Below, piece by piece: positions 19,675 to 31,501 of a stretch of 64,000 nucleotides of DNA (position 1 is its first letter; every line of letters begins with the position of its first letter). The position numbers and the translations under genes were made by a program. The stretch covers positions 13,365,399-13,429,398 of the forward strand of contig CM066912.1 of NCBI GenBank assembly GCA_033964015.1, in the 5' to 3' direction. The DNA is from Scolanthus callimorphus (lineage: Eukaryota; Cnidaria; Anthozoa; Actiniaria; Edwardsiidae). A model generated the notes under the pieces. That model was given only the letters and a program-made list of their open reading frames with translations, searched no databases and had not been told where the DNA came from.

Positions 19675-20368
19675 CTCAGGTGTGTTAAGGCCTGACTTGG
19701 GGCTTATACGCGGGCAGAAAAGAATTTTGCCAATATCTCTAATACGAAAATAGCTACAGCAATGAAACTTTGCATCAGTGTTAATTCTAGTACCAGCAAA
19801 ATTTTGACAGTTGATGTTTCCATGACAACCAAATTAAAGTGGCGTATACCATATTTATCCATTTTGGGGACAAAACTTAAATGGGGAACAGAAAACCTCA
19901 TCCTATTCTGAAAATACGATGGAATTTTCCTTTACTGCATTGATTCCTTCAATAGAGCGTCTTTTAAGGCTGACCACCTTGAAAATTAGCGGAGATAGGA
20001 GAGAAACTTGGTTGCTAGGGCAACATTTCTCCCGATCACGTGACCCTGGACACGATTAAAAAACGCTATGAAATGCAGAAGTCCATGAAGATTACGAATT
20101 TAGGGTCAAAAAGTAGGAAAATTGGCAGTAAGTTTTCCCCGTTTTTGATTGAAAGTAAATTTTAAACGGTACTTACAGATACTCTAAAATTGTGTCTCCA
20201 TAGCAACTAAATGCATGGAACAGTTAAGGTCCGGGGACGTGTTACTCATACCAAGTTCCATTTCGGTAGCTATTTTGCTAATGTCGTTATTTGCAAAAAC
20301 AGCTTTTTGCCTTAAGAATCCGCGTATAAGCCCCACCTCCTTTCAAGTCAGGCCTTAACATGCCTGAG
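19675..20368. mobile_element. CTCAGGT-family TIR element, copy A (694 bp)
   Basis: The ends are CTCAGGTGTGTTAAGGCCTG and its complement (..GGCCTTAACATGCCTGAG), followed by GGGGCTTATACGCGG on both sides. AA flanks both ends, a 2-bp target duplication. No ORF of note. A homologous copy lies reversed at 35599-36276. Confidence 0.75.
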
Positions 20369-20988
20369 AATGGAGTTCATCAAGCTATTGAGGGCATGTC
20401 AATTTGTGGGTTATGCACAAGGCTGTTAATTTACATGGATTTAGTGGAAATTTGAATGCTGTGTGTCAAACATCAGGGTGAAAAGCCGGCCGGTGAAATT
20501 CACAAATCTACATGAATTCAATTCAAATCTCAATGGAAATTTCAAGCGATTCAATATGAAGGGACTAAATGGACAAACACAAGAGGTATTTAAACAATTT
20601 TGTTAGTTTTATGGAAATTAGCATTTCTGTAGCTTATTTTCGAACAGTTTATACGTCTAAATAAAATGTTGTTTTGGTTTTATGGTGCTGTTGGTTTTTT
20701 GTGCACCTGTTTCGCCCAGACAAAAAACTTTTGCTTTCTCTTGTTTTATTCCAAAACCCATGAAAAACTTATTTAAGCTTAAGTTTATTTAATTAAATTG
20801 TAATTTGACATTTTGTTTATGAAAGTTTTATTATATTTCATTCCAGTTGACTTTGTTTTGACGAGTGAAAAATGCAATGTTTTCAATTTCAGTTTTACCG
20901 TGTTCGCTTGAACGCTTCGTTGTTATTCGTGTTCGGAGCTGCCTTTTCACTTACCTATGCGAAAATCTGTTGGCTATGTTATAAAAGC

Positions 20989-21171
20989 AATGGTCCATGC
21001 TTAGCTGTGCGTATATCCAGTTCTGGAAGCACTTGGATAGTTGAGAGAGCACTCAGCTAGCTAGAGTCGCACTCGGCTAACGCTTCGTGCGACTCTTACG
21101 CTACCTTCGTGCTCTCTCAACTATCCGCGTGCTTCCAGAACTGGATATACGCACGCTAAGCATGGACCATT
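20989..21171. mobile_element. Hairpin foldback element
   Basis: The arms 20989-21052 and 21109-21171 are reverse complements with few mismatches (AATGGTCCATGCTTAG.. / ..CTAAGCATGGACCATT), around a loop of about 56 bp. A second copy of the right arm lies at 22172-22246, split by another element. Confidence 0.75.
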
Positions 21172-21945
21172 ACTTAAATCTGGCATTCTGTGGACCTTCC
21201 AGAAAATATCCATCCCCCTCCCAAGGAATGGTGTTGAAAAGTAACCCCCCCCCCCCCCCCACCACACACACACACACAAAAAAAAAGAAAAGAAAAAAAA
21301 AGTATTTGTATGGAAAAAGTCAGGATAGTTCGAATTTCCAATCCCTTCCTGATGTATCACATCATCTCAATGAAGGTTACTACCATTGTAAGAACCCAGT
21401 CCGGAAACAATTCTACTTCAGCGGCCACAAAAACTGTCATGTGAAATATTCAAGTTAGCAGGTAAGTAAATCAATTGATCCTAATTAATTTTGTTTGGGA
21501 TTAATGTTTTTTAACCCTGAAATCAGCTACTAATTTAGTAGTTTGCAATTTCTCTTTTGGCGAGTAAGGTTTCCTTCGCTGCTTTCGATTTTCTTCGTGT
21601 TCTTTTCTCTTGCAATGCCATGATTGACATGATTGCCTAATAAAATATGAGAATCAGAAAATACTCTGTTTCATCATATTTTCTACGAAATAGTCAAGTT
21701 TGATATTGTCATTTAATTTGAAAAGGGTTTCCCTGTAAAAATTTAGTGTTGAATGCAACGATGTCGATGTTGTTGAATTGCTTCCACTGTAAGTAAGCTA
21801 CACGCAAGGCGATGTATTATTTTCCACTAGCTTTTGAAAAGTCCACTTACAGTGTAACCATAACGTGTGTATATCCAGTTCTATAATCTCAACCAATAAA
21901 CTATTGGAAACTTCGCATTTTATTCCCGTTTGAGCATGATTTTAC
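21172..21945. other. Non-coding between two foldback copies
   Basis: Holds a C-run and CA/A-rich tract (21245-21302). Near 21866 there is a short remnant of the left arm of the neighbouring foldback family (GTATATCCAGTTCT). No gene supported. Confidence 0.45.
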
Positions 21946-21954
21946 GCTACCTTC

Positions 21955-22171
21955 CATTCTCGAACCCAGAGCTCCCCGGCTCGTAACCTCGCGGGGGAGG
22001 CTCTGGTGACCACTGACGCATGCGCGAGATTTAATACAGAGCCGCTGAGAGAAAGACCTTTCAGCGCATGCTCCAACACTCAAAACCAGCCAATCAGCGA
22101 CAGCCCTCAAATGGATGTCCCCAGAGCCTCCCCTGCGAGCAGACGAGCCGGGAGCTCTGGGTACGAGAATG
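21955..22171. mobile_element. MULE-like MITE nested in a foldback copy
   Basis: The inverted ends are CATTCTCG.ACCCAGAGCTC and its complement. GCTACCTTC at 21946-21954 and 22172-22180 is a 9-bp target duplication. The uninterrupted target TTACGCTACCTTCGTGCTC exists at 21096-21114 in the intact foldback copy, which proves a nested insertion. The 9-bp duplication suggests a Mutator-like origin. Confidence 0.85.
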
Positions 22172-22442
22172 GCTACCTTCGTGCTCTCTCAACTATCCGC
22201 GTGCTTCCAGAACTGGATATACGCACACTAAGCATGGACCATTCCTTAAAGAAAACGCTATTAGCAGTATTTTGAATAGACATGCGCAAGAGTTTTACCG
22301 GAAAGAACGTCTATACCTTTATTTATTTAGTCTCCCTGCGCATTAAGGCATGGCTTAAAACCATTTGCCTGAAAAAAGGGATTATTCTTTATAACTCGTG
22401 TTCTATTGTATGGATCATCATCAAAATTGGTCAGTACAATAA

Positions 22443-23121
22443 CTCATGAGAGTTAAGGCCTGGGTCTCATTTGCATTCAAAATGGCGGATCAAAAACGTT
22501 AGGGGGTGATCTATCTTCAGTGGCTTTGCTACTTCCACTGTCAAACATGGTTAAGGTTGTTAACGGTCATGAAACAAGTAAATGTTGTGTTTTGTTTCCA
22601 TGGAAACATGGAATGTGACCTTTGAACCTTACCTTTCCAAAAAAGCCCTCGGCAGGTCGGGAAAAGTTTCAAACTCTGAGGATTTAACAATGTGATGTGT
22701 TTAAGGCCATCACAGGTTTATCTGATCCAATTCGAAAACGTGACCATTTCATTAGGAATCCTATTTTAGGACACTTTGAAATTTGATAGCCTTTAATAAC
22801 TTCGAAATTAAAAATGTTGTGCAAGTTCGGAAATTGGAGTGATAAATACTACATTATTCCCTACCATTTCCATCTGGTGGTTTTAAGAGTGGTGCGAATT
22901 TTCTGAACCTGCGAAGGCTCTGAAGTTTCATTTCTTAATATGGAGGTCAAAGGTTAGGATTTGGTTCCCATGGAAACACCAACAACTCAAATTAACAAGA
23001 ATGACGATGTCTAAGACATCATACCAACACAAGAAGCCTATCTTTAATTCACCCCAATTAAGGCCTGTTTGAATGTTTTTAAGGGCGTGACCGCATGGAC
23101 CCATGCCTTAAGTCACCTGAG
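22443..23121. mobile_element. CTCAGGT-family TIR element, copy B
   Basis: The left end CTCATGAGAGTTAAGGCCTG is diverged; the right end ..CATGCCTTAAGTCACCTGAG fits the family. AA flanks both ends. A further right-end-like sequence (CATGCCTTAATGCCACTGAG) lies at about 23665-23684, so either two elements are adjacent or the element is longer. AAAATGGCGG occurs near the left end, as in the copy at 60.7 kb. Confidence 0.6.
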
Positions 23122-24431
23122 AACTTTAACAAGAGCTTTACTTTGACATATTTTATTACCATGGAAACGGTCATCACGTGACTCAGTGGCGGCCATCTTG
23201 GATTTTTTATTTAGACCCTCTGAAGAACAAGAAAAGGTGAATTTGAAAGGTAAACACATTTAGATACAGGACAACTTCCTTCAAATGAAACTAATTGGAT
23301 ATCTTGGAATTTCTCAAGAAAAAAGAAATTATTAGATTTTTCGTGCTTTTAAAATATATGATATTGTGAAAAAATGTATTTATTACATGATCCACGATAT
23401 CCAATTAGGTTTACAGAAAGACCAATGATAGAAAGATTATGCTGAAAAGAGATTTCTATTTTTCACCTTCTCTACATACCTGCTGCACGGGCGCTAAAAA
23501 TTTCATCCAAAATGGCGGGTGGTGAGTCACGCGACATCGTTACCAAGGCAACAAGAATTTAATCGAAATCAGAATTCCAAAACGTGTTTGTGGGCCAAGT
23601 TTGAAAGATTTTCTTTGAAAAATAACGAAGTTACAAAAAAGCAGGCCCTCGCTTTAGAGCCATGCCTTAATGCCACTGAGTGAATAAATGAATTTGTTTA
23701 GAAGAAGTCGGCACGAGTAAGTTTTTTGCTTTGTTTATACAACAAGTTATACGAGTTATCATAAGTTATGAAAGACGACAAAGTAAAAAAAAAAAATTAT
23801 TCAGCACATCGATGCATTGCCCAATGATGGTCATTGGAATGCCAATAGCTGTCTTCTGTACATGACAGATATTTACTAAATAAACCCCTTCTGGCGGCTG
23901 TAATATCGGCGGATAATGTCCAAGGATGAAAAATGGTACAGTAAAAATGAACAGTAGGCCGAAAAGCGAAGCTTCGAGGGCAACTATGAAATTTTGAGGA
24001 CCATTTTTCATCCGCAGAAAAAATCACTGTTGATTATAACTACTGTGTTCTTTCAAGCGTTTTAAAATGATATATAATACATGTACGTAGCTTAAAAGTT
24101 GTTGAAATTACAACTCTTTTAGCAAAAGAGCCCTTGAACCTTTCCACATACCTTAATGATCTTTCCCCATACCTCAAGGACAATATTCAATATTCAAAAA
24201 CAGTTTAGAAATCAAGTAAGCAGCAAGCAGTAAGTTGACTTGAGTGGTGTTGAGTTATAGAAACTGCTTTGCCCAGGCGCGTATAAAAATAAACCCTTAA
24301 CCAAAACCCTTAACTCGAACAACCGGGACTCATCAACAGGAGCCTCCATCACCTACTGGTGGACGTGTCCAAAGCACCGACATAGATGAATCTTTCCTCA
24401 GATTGTGCATTTCGAATCCCGCGAGAAGTTG
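23122..24431. other. Non-coding, possible second CTCAGGT-type end
   Basis: Contains the family right end near 23665-23684 but no matching left end that I can place. No gene supported. Confidence 0.4.
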
Positions 24432-24435
24432 TTAA

Positions 24436-25897
24436 AGGTGGTCGACCCAGTAATTTTGTACCCATGCCAACCAATTTTGAACCTCTCATATAAAAACAGG
24501 TTGATTTCTATCGCGCATCCAATATAACACACATACTACCAATAGACTGAAATACATGTCAGTACAAAAGTTGGGGAGATCGGGGTTAGTATCACGTGAC
24601 AATCGGGCCACGCCTATTTCTACTCTCAGCCCAGTTTCAGGCTGTAACGACATTTTTTCGAAAAATGCTCTATGGTACCTCGAGATTGAGTGGTTGCCTC
24701 CGTGTAACCGACGTTTTATTAAATTTTACAAGACCGATTTGAAGATATTTAGGGATTTATAAATAATGGCTATAATTTATGTAAAATTCAGTGAAGTGAA
24801 TAAATATGTCAGAGTTTGGTATTAATAGCCAATCGATCAATGTAAAGTTTATCTCCAACGTTTCATATCAATTGAAATAATCTAAGGCTGTCAACTGGGG
24901 ACGCAAAGATAGGTAAATATTGGATGAATTTCTGTAGTTTCTACTCTGGGATTTGCTTTTGTTCCCCATTCGGCACAAAATCGAATTCCAATGGAGCGCA
25001 CGTGGGCTTGTCCTTGCTTGGCTAGTCTCCGATGTATGATAACTTTCTTAGGTTTTTTGGTCTTTTGTTATGCATTTAATTACCATATGTCGGGACGATT
25101 CGGAGAGCAGTCAACCGTGAATATCAACGTGTGCCGCATTGGAAGAACAATAGCAAGTCCCTGAGCAGAAACTACACGAATCCATCCAATATTTACCGAT
25201 CTTTGCGTCCACAGTTGATAACCATAGAAGATTTCAATTGATATGAAACGCTGGAGACAAATTTTTCATCAATCGGAGTCGTCCAAAAATTTAAAGTGAA
25301 AAAAAAACTACGATTTTTCAAATCAGTCCGAATTTCGTGAAAGTGGGCCCAAATTTCGCAGTAAGCCGATACGTAGGGCCATTATGTTGATACTTTTATT
25401 GGTATCCTTTTCGAAATCGCAAAGAAATATTTAATTCTAATAAAAGCAAGACCTTCCTTAAACATACACAAATACAATGAGCTATAAAAACTTTCAATTT
25501 ATAACCATGAAGTACCAAACTCTGTCATGTTAATTCATAACACTGGATTTTACATAAATTATAGCCCTGATTTATAAATCCTAAAATATCTTCAGATCGG
25601 TCTTGTAGAATTTAGTCAAACTTCGGTTACACGTAGGCAATCAATCAATCTCGAGGTACCGTAGAGCATTTTTCGAAAAAATGTCGTTACTGCCTGAAAC
25701 TGGGGTGAGAGTGGAAATAGGCGTGGCCCAATTGTCACGTGATACTAACTCCGATCTCCAACTTTTGTACTGACATCTATTTCAGTCTATGGGTAGTATG
25801 TGTGTTATATTGAATGCGCGATAGAAATCAACCTGCTTTTATATGAGAGGTTCAAATTTGGTTGGCATGGGTACAAAATTACTGGGTCGATCCACCT
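24436..25897. mobile_element. Long foldback element (about 1.46 kb)
   Basis: The left arm (24436 to about 24960) and right arm (about 25165-25897) are reverse complements at high identity: AGGTGGTCGACCCAGTAATT at the left end, AATTACTGGGTCGATCCACC at the right. The loop is about 200 bp. TTAA adjoins the left end (24432-24435) and, one base off, the right end (25899-25902), so a TTAA target duplication is possible. A single diverged arm of the same family sits at about 59357-59780. Confidence 0.75.
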
Positions 25898-26356
25898 TTT
25901 AAATTATTAGCTACGCCATCGCACTGCACGTTTTGAACCCAACATTTTAACGCTTATTTCCCGTTTCTCCTGTGCGAGTGTATGCTAGAGCTAGTAGAGT
26001 AGATCGAGGCTCCTGTTGATGTCCTCTTTAGCAATAAATTTATATTATGTCCCATTTGCACCGGTTTCTGAATGTCGCTCTGTCCTGTTTTTGCAACTAA
26101 CGTTTTAACGATGGTTGCTGCAGCAGTTTCATAAATCTGCTAAGTTTTAAAGCGTCTATGACACGAAATGTTACATAGTAGTTTTTTGTCTTAAATGTCG
26201 AGAAGAATGTCTAAATACTACTTTTCGAGACTTTTCCACTTTTTTAAATATTTTTTACAAAACTTAGAGCGGTCAGAAAAACCGCAACTTTCCCTTCAAG
26301 CGGTGAAAGACTGGGTCCGAGTGTGTGACGTATGCAGTGTGTTCTCTCAAATCAAA

Positions 26357-26520
26357 ATGGCTTCCAAGCATGTCAAAAGCAGCAGCAGTTCGTGTTCTTC
26401 TTTGGAATTCGAGGTCAAGGAATGCGTTGGAGAACAGGAAATCGAGTAGTCCTCTACTCAAATGAACCCTTAGCTAGCGACTGCTATTCTTGGTTGAATT
26501 CTGAACACAGAAACCGATGA
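26357..26520 (+). pseudogene. Start of a Ser-rich ORF inside the TTAA element
   Basis: The ATG at 26357 (AAAATGGCT) begins a Ser-rich peptide with acidic residues that stops at 26447-26449. An overlapping frame carries on to 26520 with YSNEPLASDCYSWL. Ser/Glu-rich starts followed by an EPLA-type motif occur in the many 'P2X7-like' zinc proteins of anthozoans, but the defining Cys-rich core is absent here. Likely a broken 5' remnant; the family is a guess. Confidence 0.3.
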
Positions 26521-27603
26521 TAAAGATGGAGCAAGTTCGATCGACTCGGCGCGATTCTTTTGCACTTTGTCTCAGGAACCTTGCTGGTTTTGCGTTGCCA
26601 TCCTACATGGAAATTATTGTGAATTACTCAAGATTCCAAATGTAGAAATTGCGCTGTTGAACTTCACGTTCTCGAGTGCGGCTTGGCTTGCATACTTGAG
26701 AACAGCTACGATCAGCAGGATTGTACACAAGGCTGTCCTCCTCTCAGACTGGTTGGTCGCCTCTTCTCCCAGCTACATATTATTAAAGAGTGGATAACTT
26801 TTCCTGATTGATGCCTCAAAACGTTACGTAGTCGAGGACGCAGCTACATATTTTTATTTTTCCCCAAGTTAAAAAGATGGCCTAGAAATGTTTTTTATAA
26901 AACTTTTTTGATGTTAGTTATTTCTAAATTCCTCACCTATTCTTATGATCCTCTTCTACATTTCTTTAGCACATATATTACTTTATACCCACATTCTGAT
27001 AAAAAAACAATATGGTAGCAGATATTGCACTTGCTTTCTTATGACTTGTGGCATTGGAAACTTGGATAAAGTGGATTAGCTTGCTAGTGGAAAGTATCTC
27101 AATTAAAGTTAAGTGTAACATCAAATTAAATCATGAGCCGTACAAGTACCGTAAATTTTATGGTATTTTTTTGTAAAATTCTGACTAATAACTTGGTAGT
27201 TCGTCTGTATCCTGATGTGTGGTTGCCTACACCGACTGTTTTTCAACAAGTGGATATTTGGGTACCAGGGCTGTGAAAACTCCAGACCTCTGCTAGCCGC
27301 ATCTTTTATGGCATGAGTGAAGCATGGCTCATCATCATCATCTGACTGGGTTGAATGTTTACAGCATTTTCCTCCCATTACATGGATACAAAGCTACACA
27401 ATAGCAGGAACATAATTGTACTACTTGGCCCTATGGAATTTTTCACCATTGATGAATGTTGTGCTAAAAAATTTCCCTGGCTCGCACCTTCAGTTGTCAA
27501 GATTTTCTAACAAAGGAAGACACATTTGTTGACTCAGCTTACTCACGGGTATGACTAGTTTTCAGGAAAACTAGGTGGTCTGCTTCAGTGGGGATGTAAA
27601 CAA

Positions 27604-27799
27604 GGACAACAACAACCAAAGGTTGAGATTTGTGTTAACACTGTGGGGAAATGGTGTTTTGCTGACATTTCAAGCATTAGCCCTTCATCGGATCAAAGAA
27701 AAAAAGTTAACTCCAAGCTAGGTAACGCTTGAAAGGTCAGCAAAACAGCATTTCTCCACGGTGTTTAACATAAATCTCAACCTTTGGTTGTTGTTGTCC
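27604..27799. repeat. Inverted repeat at the edge of the tandem duplication
   Basis: The left arm 27604-27666 (GGACAACAACAACCAAAGGT..GCTGAC) pairs with the right arm 27736-27799 with few mismatches. The loop carries CATTAGCCCTTCATCGG. The first duplicated unit starts at about 27757, inside the right arm. Confidence 0.7.
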
Positions 27800-28038
27800 A
27801 AACTTATATGAGGTACTCGAAATCTTTTTAGCACAATGCCATGTGCATGTATTCGATTCCAAATTGATGTGAAAAAGTTTTCAATGGTACACTGTACTGT
27901 ACCTCCAAATGTCAGGACAGCATGAGGCCAGTAATCCATTACAGGCGATGGGCTTGCTACATGTTTTGGGCTTAATTTAAACAAACATGATTGGAACTTG
28001 AACTGTTTATCAGGCATTTCTTTGAAGGAGGAGTTTAA

Positions 28039-28070
28039 ATTGTTCACACATTTTAAAATGTGTGAACAAT
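28039..28070. repeat. Perfect 32-bp palindrome
   Basis: ATTGTTCACACATTTT followed directly by its reverse complement, no loop. The second copy in the duplicated unit is at 29744-29775. It could form a cruciform or mark an old transposon junction. Confidence 0.85.
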
Positions 28071-28430
28071 GTGCTTTTCATATGAAATTGATGTCTGCTT
28101 TGATAATTTTTATGGTCAATTTTGAATTTCGCACCTACAAATATTGATCATGCAGCTAGTGTAGTGAAGCCAAACACAACTCCTGGACATTGGTGTCTGT
28201 ACCAGATTCTTTTTCAAGAAAGTCATTCGAGTAAGGCAAGCTAGAGGTGCCTGTTTTCTGAAATGTGTGATTCCAGAAATTGTCCATAACTATAACCCAC
28301 CACCCACTTTTAATTTAAAAATTTCCAGTGAAAAATATAGTAATTGTATGGGAAATATTTTACCCCCACCCCACCCTTCTAGAATTTCCAAATCCCTACC
28401 AAGGGGAAGGAATGGATTTTCCTGGAACCA

Positions 28431-28859
28431 CACAATGTCAAAGAATATGAGCTGTTATGACTGCTATTGGTCCCTTGCTAGTAGAGGCCTCTAATCTCTG
28501 CATTTTGCTGCCTGAGGGTTGCAAGGAAAAGAGACCCGGGTCAAAACTTGCTTTGTTTTGCCACCTTCCACCACACAATGTCAAAGAATATGAACTATGA
28601 TGACTGCTATTGGTCCCTTGCTAGTAGAGGCCTCTAATCTCTGCATTTTGCTGCCTGAGGGTTGCAAGGAAAAAAGACCCGGGTCAAAAATTGCTTTGTT
28701 TTGCCACCTTCCAACACACAATGTCAAAGAATATGAACTATGATGACTGCTATTGGTCCCTTGCTAGTAGAGACCTCTAATCTCTGCATTTTTCTGCCTG
28801 AGGGTTGCAAGAAAAAGAGACCCGGGTCAAAACTTACTTTGTTTTGCCACTATCCACAA
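28431..28859 (+). repeat. 143-bp minisatellite, three copies
   Basis: Copies start at 28431, 28574 and 28717 (CACAATGTCAAAGAATATGA). They differ at a few positions and contain GACCCGGGTC. The same triplet lies at 30136-30564 in unit 2. Confidence 0.85.
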
Positions 28860-28998
28860 CCTTGGGTGGTTTCCTAATCATTTTGTGAGCCCATTATGTG
28901 GAAGCATATCTACAGACATTATCTGCGGATATTATTTGAGCCATGGAGCAGAAAACTTCTGTAGATATCCACGGTTGTGGATAGTGGTAAAACAAAGT
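28836..28998. repeat. Inverted repeat closing the 143-bp array
   Basis: ACTTTGTTTTGCCACTATCC at 28836 onward pairs over 26 bp (one mismatch) with 28973-28998. Inner ATCTACAGA/TCTGTAGAT pairing extends the stem. The left arm is the end of the third 143-bp copy. Confidence 0.75.
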
Positions 28999-29461
28999 GA
29001 GTTTCAACCTAGAGCAGAGGTCTATTTTCCTCAGCTAGTGAAATACAGAGAAACGATGCTAGCAGAGAATGCTATTGGAAGTTAAACATAAGATTACAAT
29101 TTATAATATTGTTACAATTTTTGATTATATTTCTCTAAATGTGGTTCAAGATTTTGAAAATATGCTAAACCATCATAATGTGCCATTGTAATTGATGTGC
29201 GTCTTTGCAGACTCCCCACAGATGGCTCTTTTTTTGCTTCCCTTGCATGATGCTCCTTGGTTTAACTGCCTTTGAACTACATATTGTATGTATCTGCTGC
29301 TGCTCTGTAACTGAAAATATCCAATAAGAACTTAGTTTTGGGAATGTTGTAAACATAACAAGTTCAACAACTAACTGATAAACTTGTGACCAAAAAAAAT
29401 AAAACCAAAAGAAACTGTTTTTATTCTGATTAGAGCTCAACCATTAGGAACTCATAGTAAA

Positions 29462-31166
29462 CACGGTGTTTAACATAAATCTCAACCTTTGGTTGTTGTT
29501 GTCCAAACTTATATGAGGTACTCGAAATCTTTTTAGCACAATGCCATGTGCATGTATTCGATTCCAAATTGATGTGAAAAAGTTTTCAATGGTACACTGT
29601 ACTGTACCTCCAAATGTCAGGACAGCATGAGGCCAGTAATCCATTACAGGCGATGGGCTTGCTACATGTTTTGGGCTTAATTTAAACAAACATGATTGGA
29701 ACTTGAACTGTTTATCAGGCATTTCTTTGAAGGAGGAGTTTAAATTGTTCACACATTTTAAAATGTGTGAACAATGTGCTTTTCATATGAAATTGATGTC
29801 TGCTTTGATAATTTTTATGGTCAATTTTGAATTTCGCACCTACAAATATTGATCATGCAGCTAGTGTAGTGAAGCCAAACACAACTCCTGGACATTGGTG
29901 TCTGTACCAGATTCTTTTTCAAGAAAGTCATTCGAGTAAGGCAAGCTAGAGGTGCCTGTTTTCTGAAATGTGTGATTCCAGAAATTGTCCATAACTATAA
30001 CCCACCACCCACTTTTAATTTAAAAATTTCCAGTGAAAAATATAGTAATTGTATGGGAAATATTTTACCCCCACCCCACCCTTCTAGAATTTCCAAATCC
30101 CTACCAAGGGGAAGGAATGGATTTTCCTGGAACCACACAATGTCAAAGAATATGAGCTGTTATGACTGCTATTGGTCCCTTGCTAGTAGAGGCCTCTAAT
30201 CTCTGCATTTTGCTGCCTGAGGGTTGCAAGGAAAAGAGACCCGGGTCAAAACTTGCTTTGTTTTGCCACCTTCCACCACACAATGTCAAAGAATATGAAC
30301 TATGATGACTGCTATTGGTCCCTTGCTAGTAGAGGCCTCTAATCTCTGCATTTTGCTGCCTGAGGGTTGCAAGGAAAAAAGACCCGGGTCAAAAATTGCT
30401 TTGTTTTGCCACCTTCCAACACACAATGTCAAAGAATATGAACTATGATGACTGCTATTGGTCCCTTGCTAGTAGAGACCTCTAATCTCTGCATTTTTCT
30501 GCCTGAGGGTTGCAAGAAAAAGAGACCCGGGTCAAAACTTACTTTGTTTTGCCACTATCCACAACCTTGGGTGGTTTCCTAATCATTTTGTGAGCCCATT
30601 ATGTGGAAGCATATCTACAGACATTATCTGCGGATATTATTTGAGCCATGGAGCAGAAAACTTCTGTAGATATCCACGGTTGTGGATAGTGGTAAAACAA
30701 AGTGAGTTTCAACCTAGAGCAGAGGTCTATTTTCCTCAGCTAGTGAAATACAGAGAAAAGATGCTAGCAGAGAATGCTATTGGAAGTTAAACATAAGATT
30801 ACAATTTATAATATTGTTACAATTTTGATTATATTTCTCTAAATGTGGTTCAAGATTTTGAAAATATGCTAAACCATCATAATGTGCCATTGTAATTGAT
30901 GTGCGTCTTTGCAGACTCCCCACGGATGGCTCTTTTTTTGCTTCCCTTGCATGATGCTCCTTGGTTTAACTGCCTTTGAACTACATATTGTATGTATCTG
31001 CTGCTGCTCTGTAACTGAAAATATCCAATAAGAACTTAGTTTTGGGAATGTTGTAAACATAACAAGTTCAACAACTAACTGATAAACTTGTGACCAAAAA
31101 AAATAAAACCAAAAGAAACTGTTTTTATTCTGATTAGAGCTCAACCATTAGGAACTCATAGTAAAC
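29462..31166 (+). repeat. 1,705-bp tandem duplication, unit 2
   Basis: A near-identical copy of unit 1, one base shorter in a T-run near 30824. It includes its own 143-bp triplet and palindrome. Unique sequence resumes at AAGTCTGG. Confidence 0.9.
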
Positions 31167-31383
31167 ACAAGTCTGGTTTACTTTTGACTCATTGAAATCT
31201 TGTTAAATGAGACAGAGCAGTTAATTTTTGGGTTTGCTACCACTGATAATTATTTACTCATCATGGTACTTATTCCTATGAACCATGATGAAGCAACACT
31301 GAAAGCAGACATGATGACATGATTTTCTGGGTGAGGTAATATTCAGAGTTTTAGGGTTGCCAAGAATCAATGATTGATTCAAG

Positions 31384-31501
31384 TCTGGGAATGAACAGAG
31401 AGAGTCCATCAGCTGCTATACAGTAAAATGTTATCAGTGGAATCTGGGAATGAATAGAGAGAGTCCATCAGCTGCTATACAGTAAAATGTTATCAGTGGA
31501 A
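31384..31501 (+). repeat. 59-bp tandem duplication
   Basis: TCTGGGAATGAACAGAGAGA.. through ..TTATCAGTGGAA is repeated twice, differing at AACAG versus AATAG. It lies inside the TTAA element, after the large duplication. Confidence 0.85.

Larger units (their letters stand above)
27757..29461 (+). repeat. 1,705-bp tandem duplication, unit 1
   Basis: The unit is repeated directly at 29462-31166. Reading the two side by side I found three differences: C versus A in GAGAAA(C/A)GATGC, A versus G in CCCCAC(A/G)GATGG, and a T-run one base shorter in unit 2. AAACAC is shared at the junctions. Small minus-strand ORFs (to 28047) occur twice only because of the duplication and match no family I know. 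Confidence 0.9.

Noticed and set aside
21245..21302. Possible sequence error in poly-C / CA / poly-A tract
   Set aside because: Simple repeat, reported only as part of the non-coding stretch; no consequence for genes.
22006..22346. Two overlapping plus-strand frames of about 90 codons
   Set aside because: They run through the nested MULE-like MITE and the foldback arm.
27718..28047. 109-codon minus-strand ORF, repeated at 29444-29752
   Set aside because: No ATG (GTG start in a palindrome), no domain, and its presence twice is due to the tandem duplication.
28431..28859. Possible CRISPR-like array (three regular repeats)
   Set aside because: Direct 143-bp repeats without unique spacers in a eukaryotic genome; an ordinary minisatellite.
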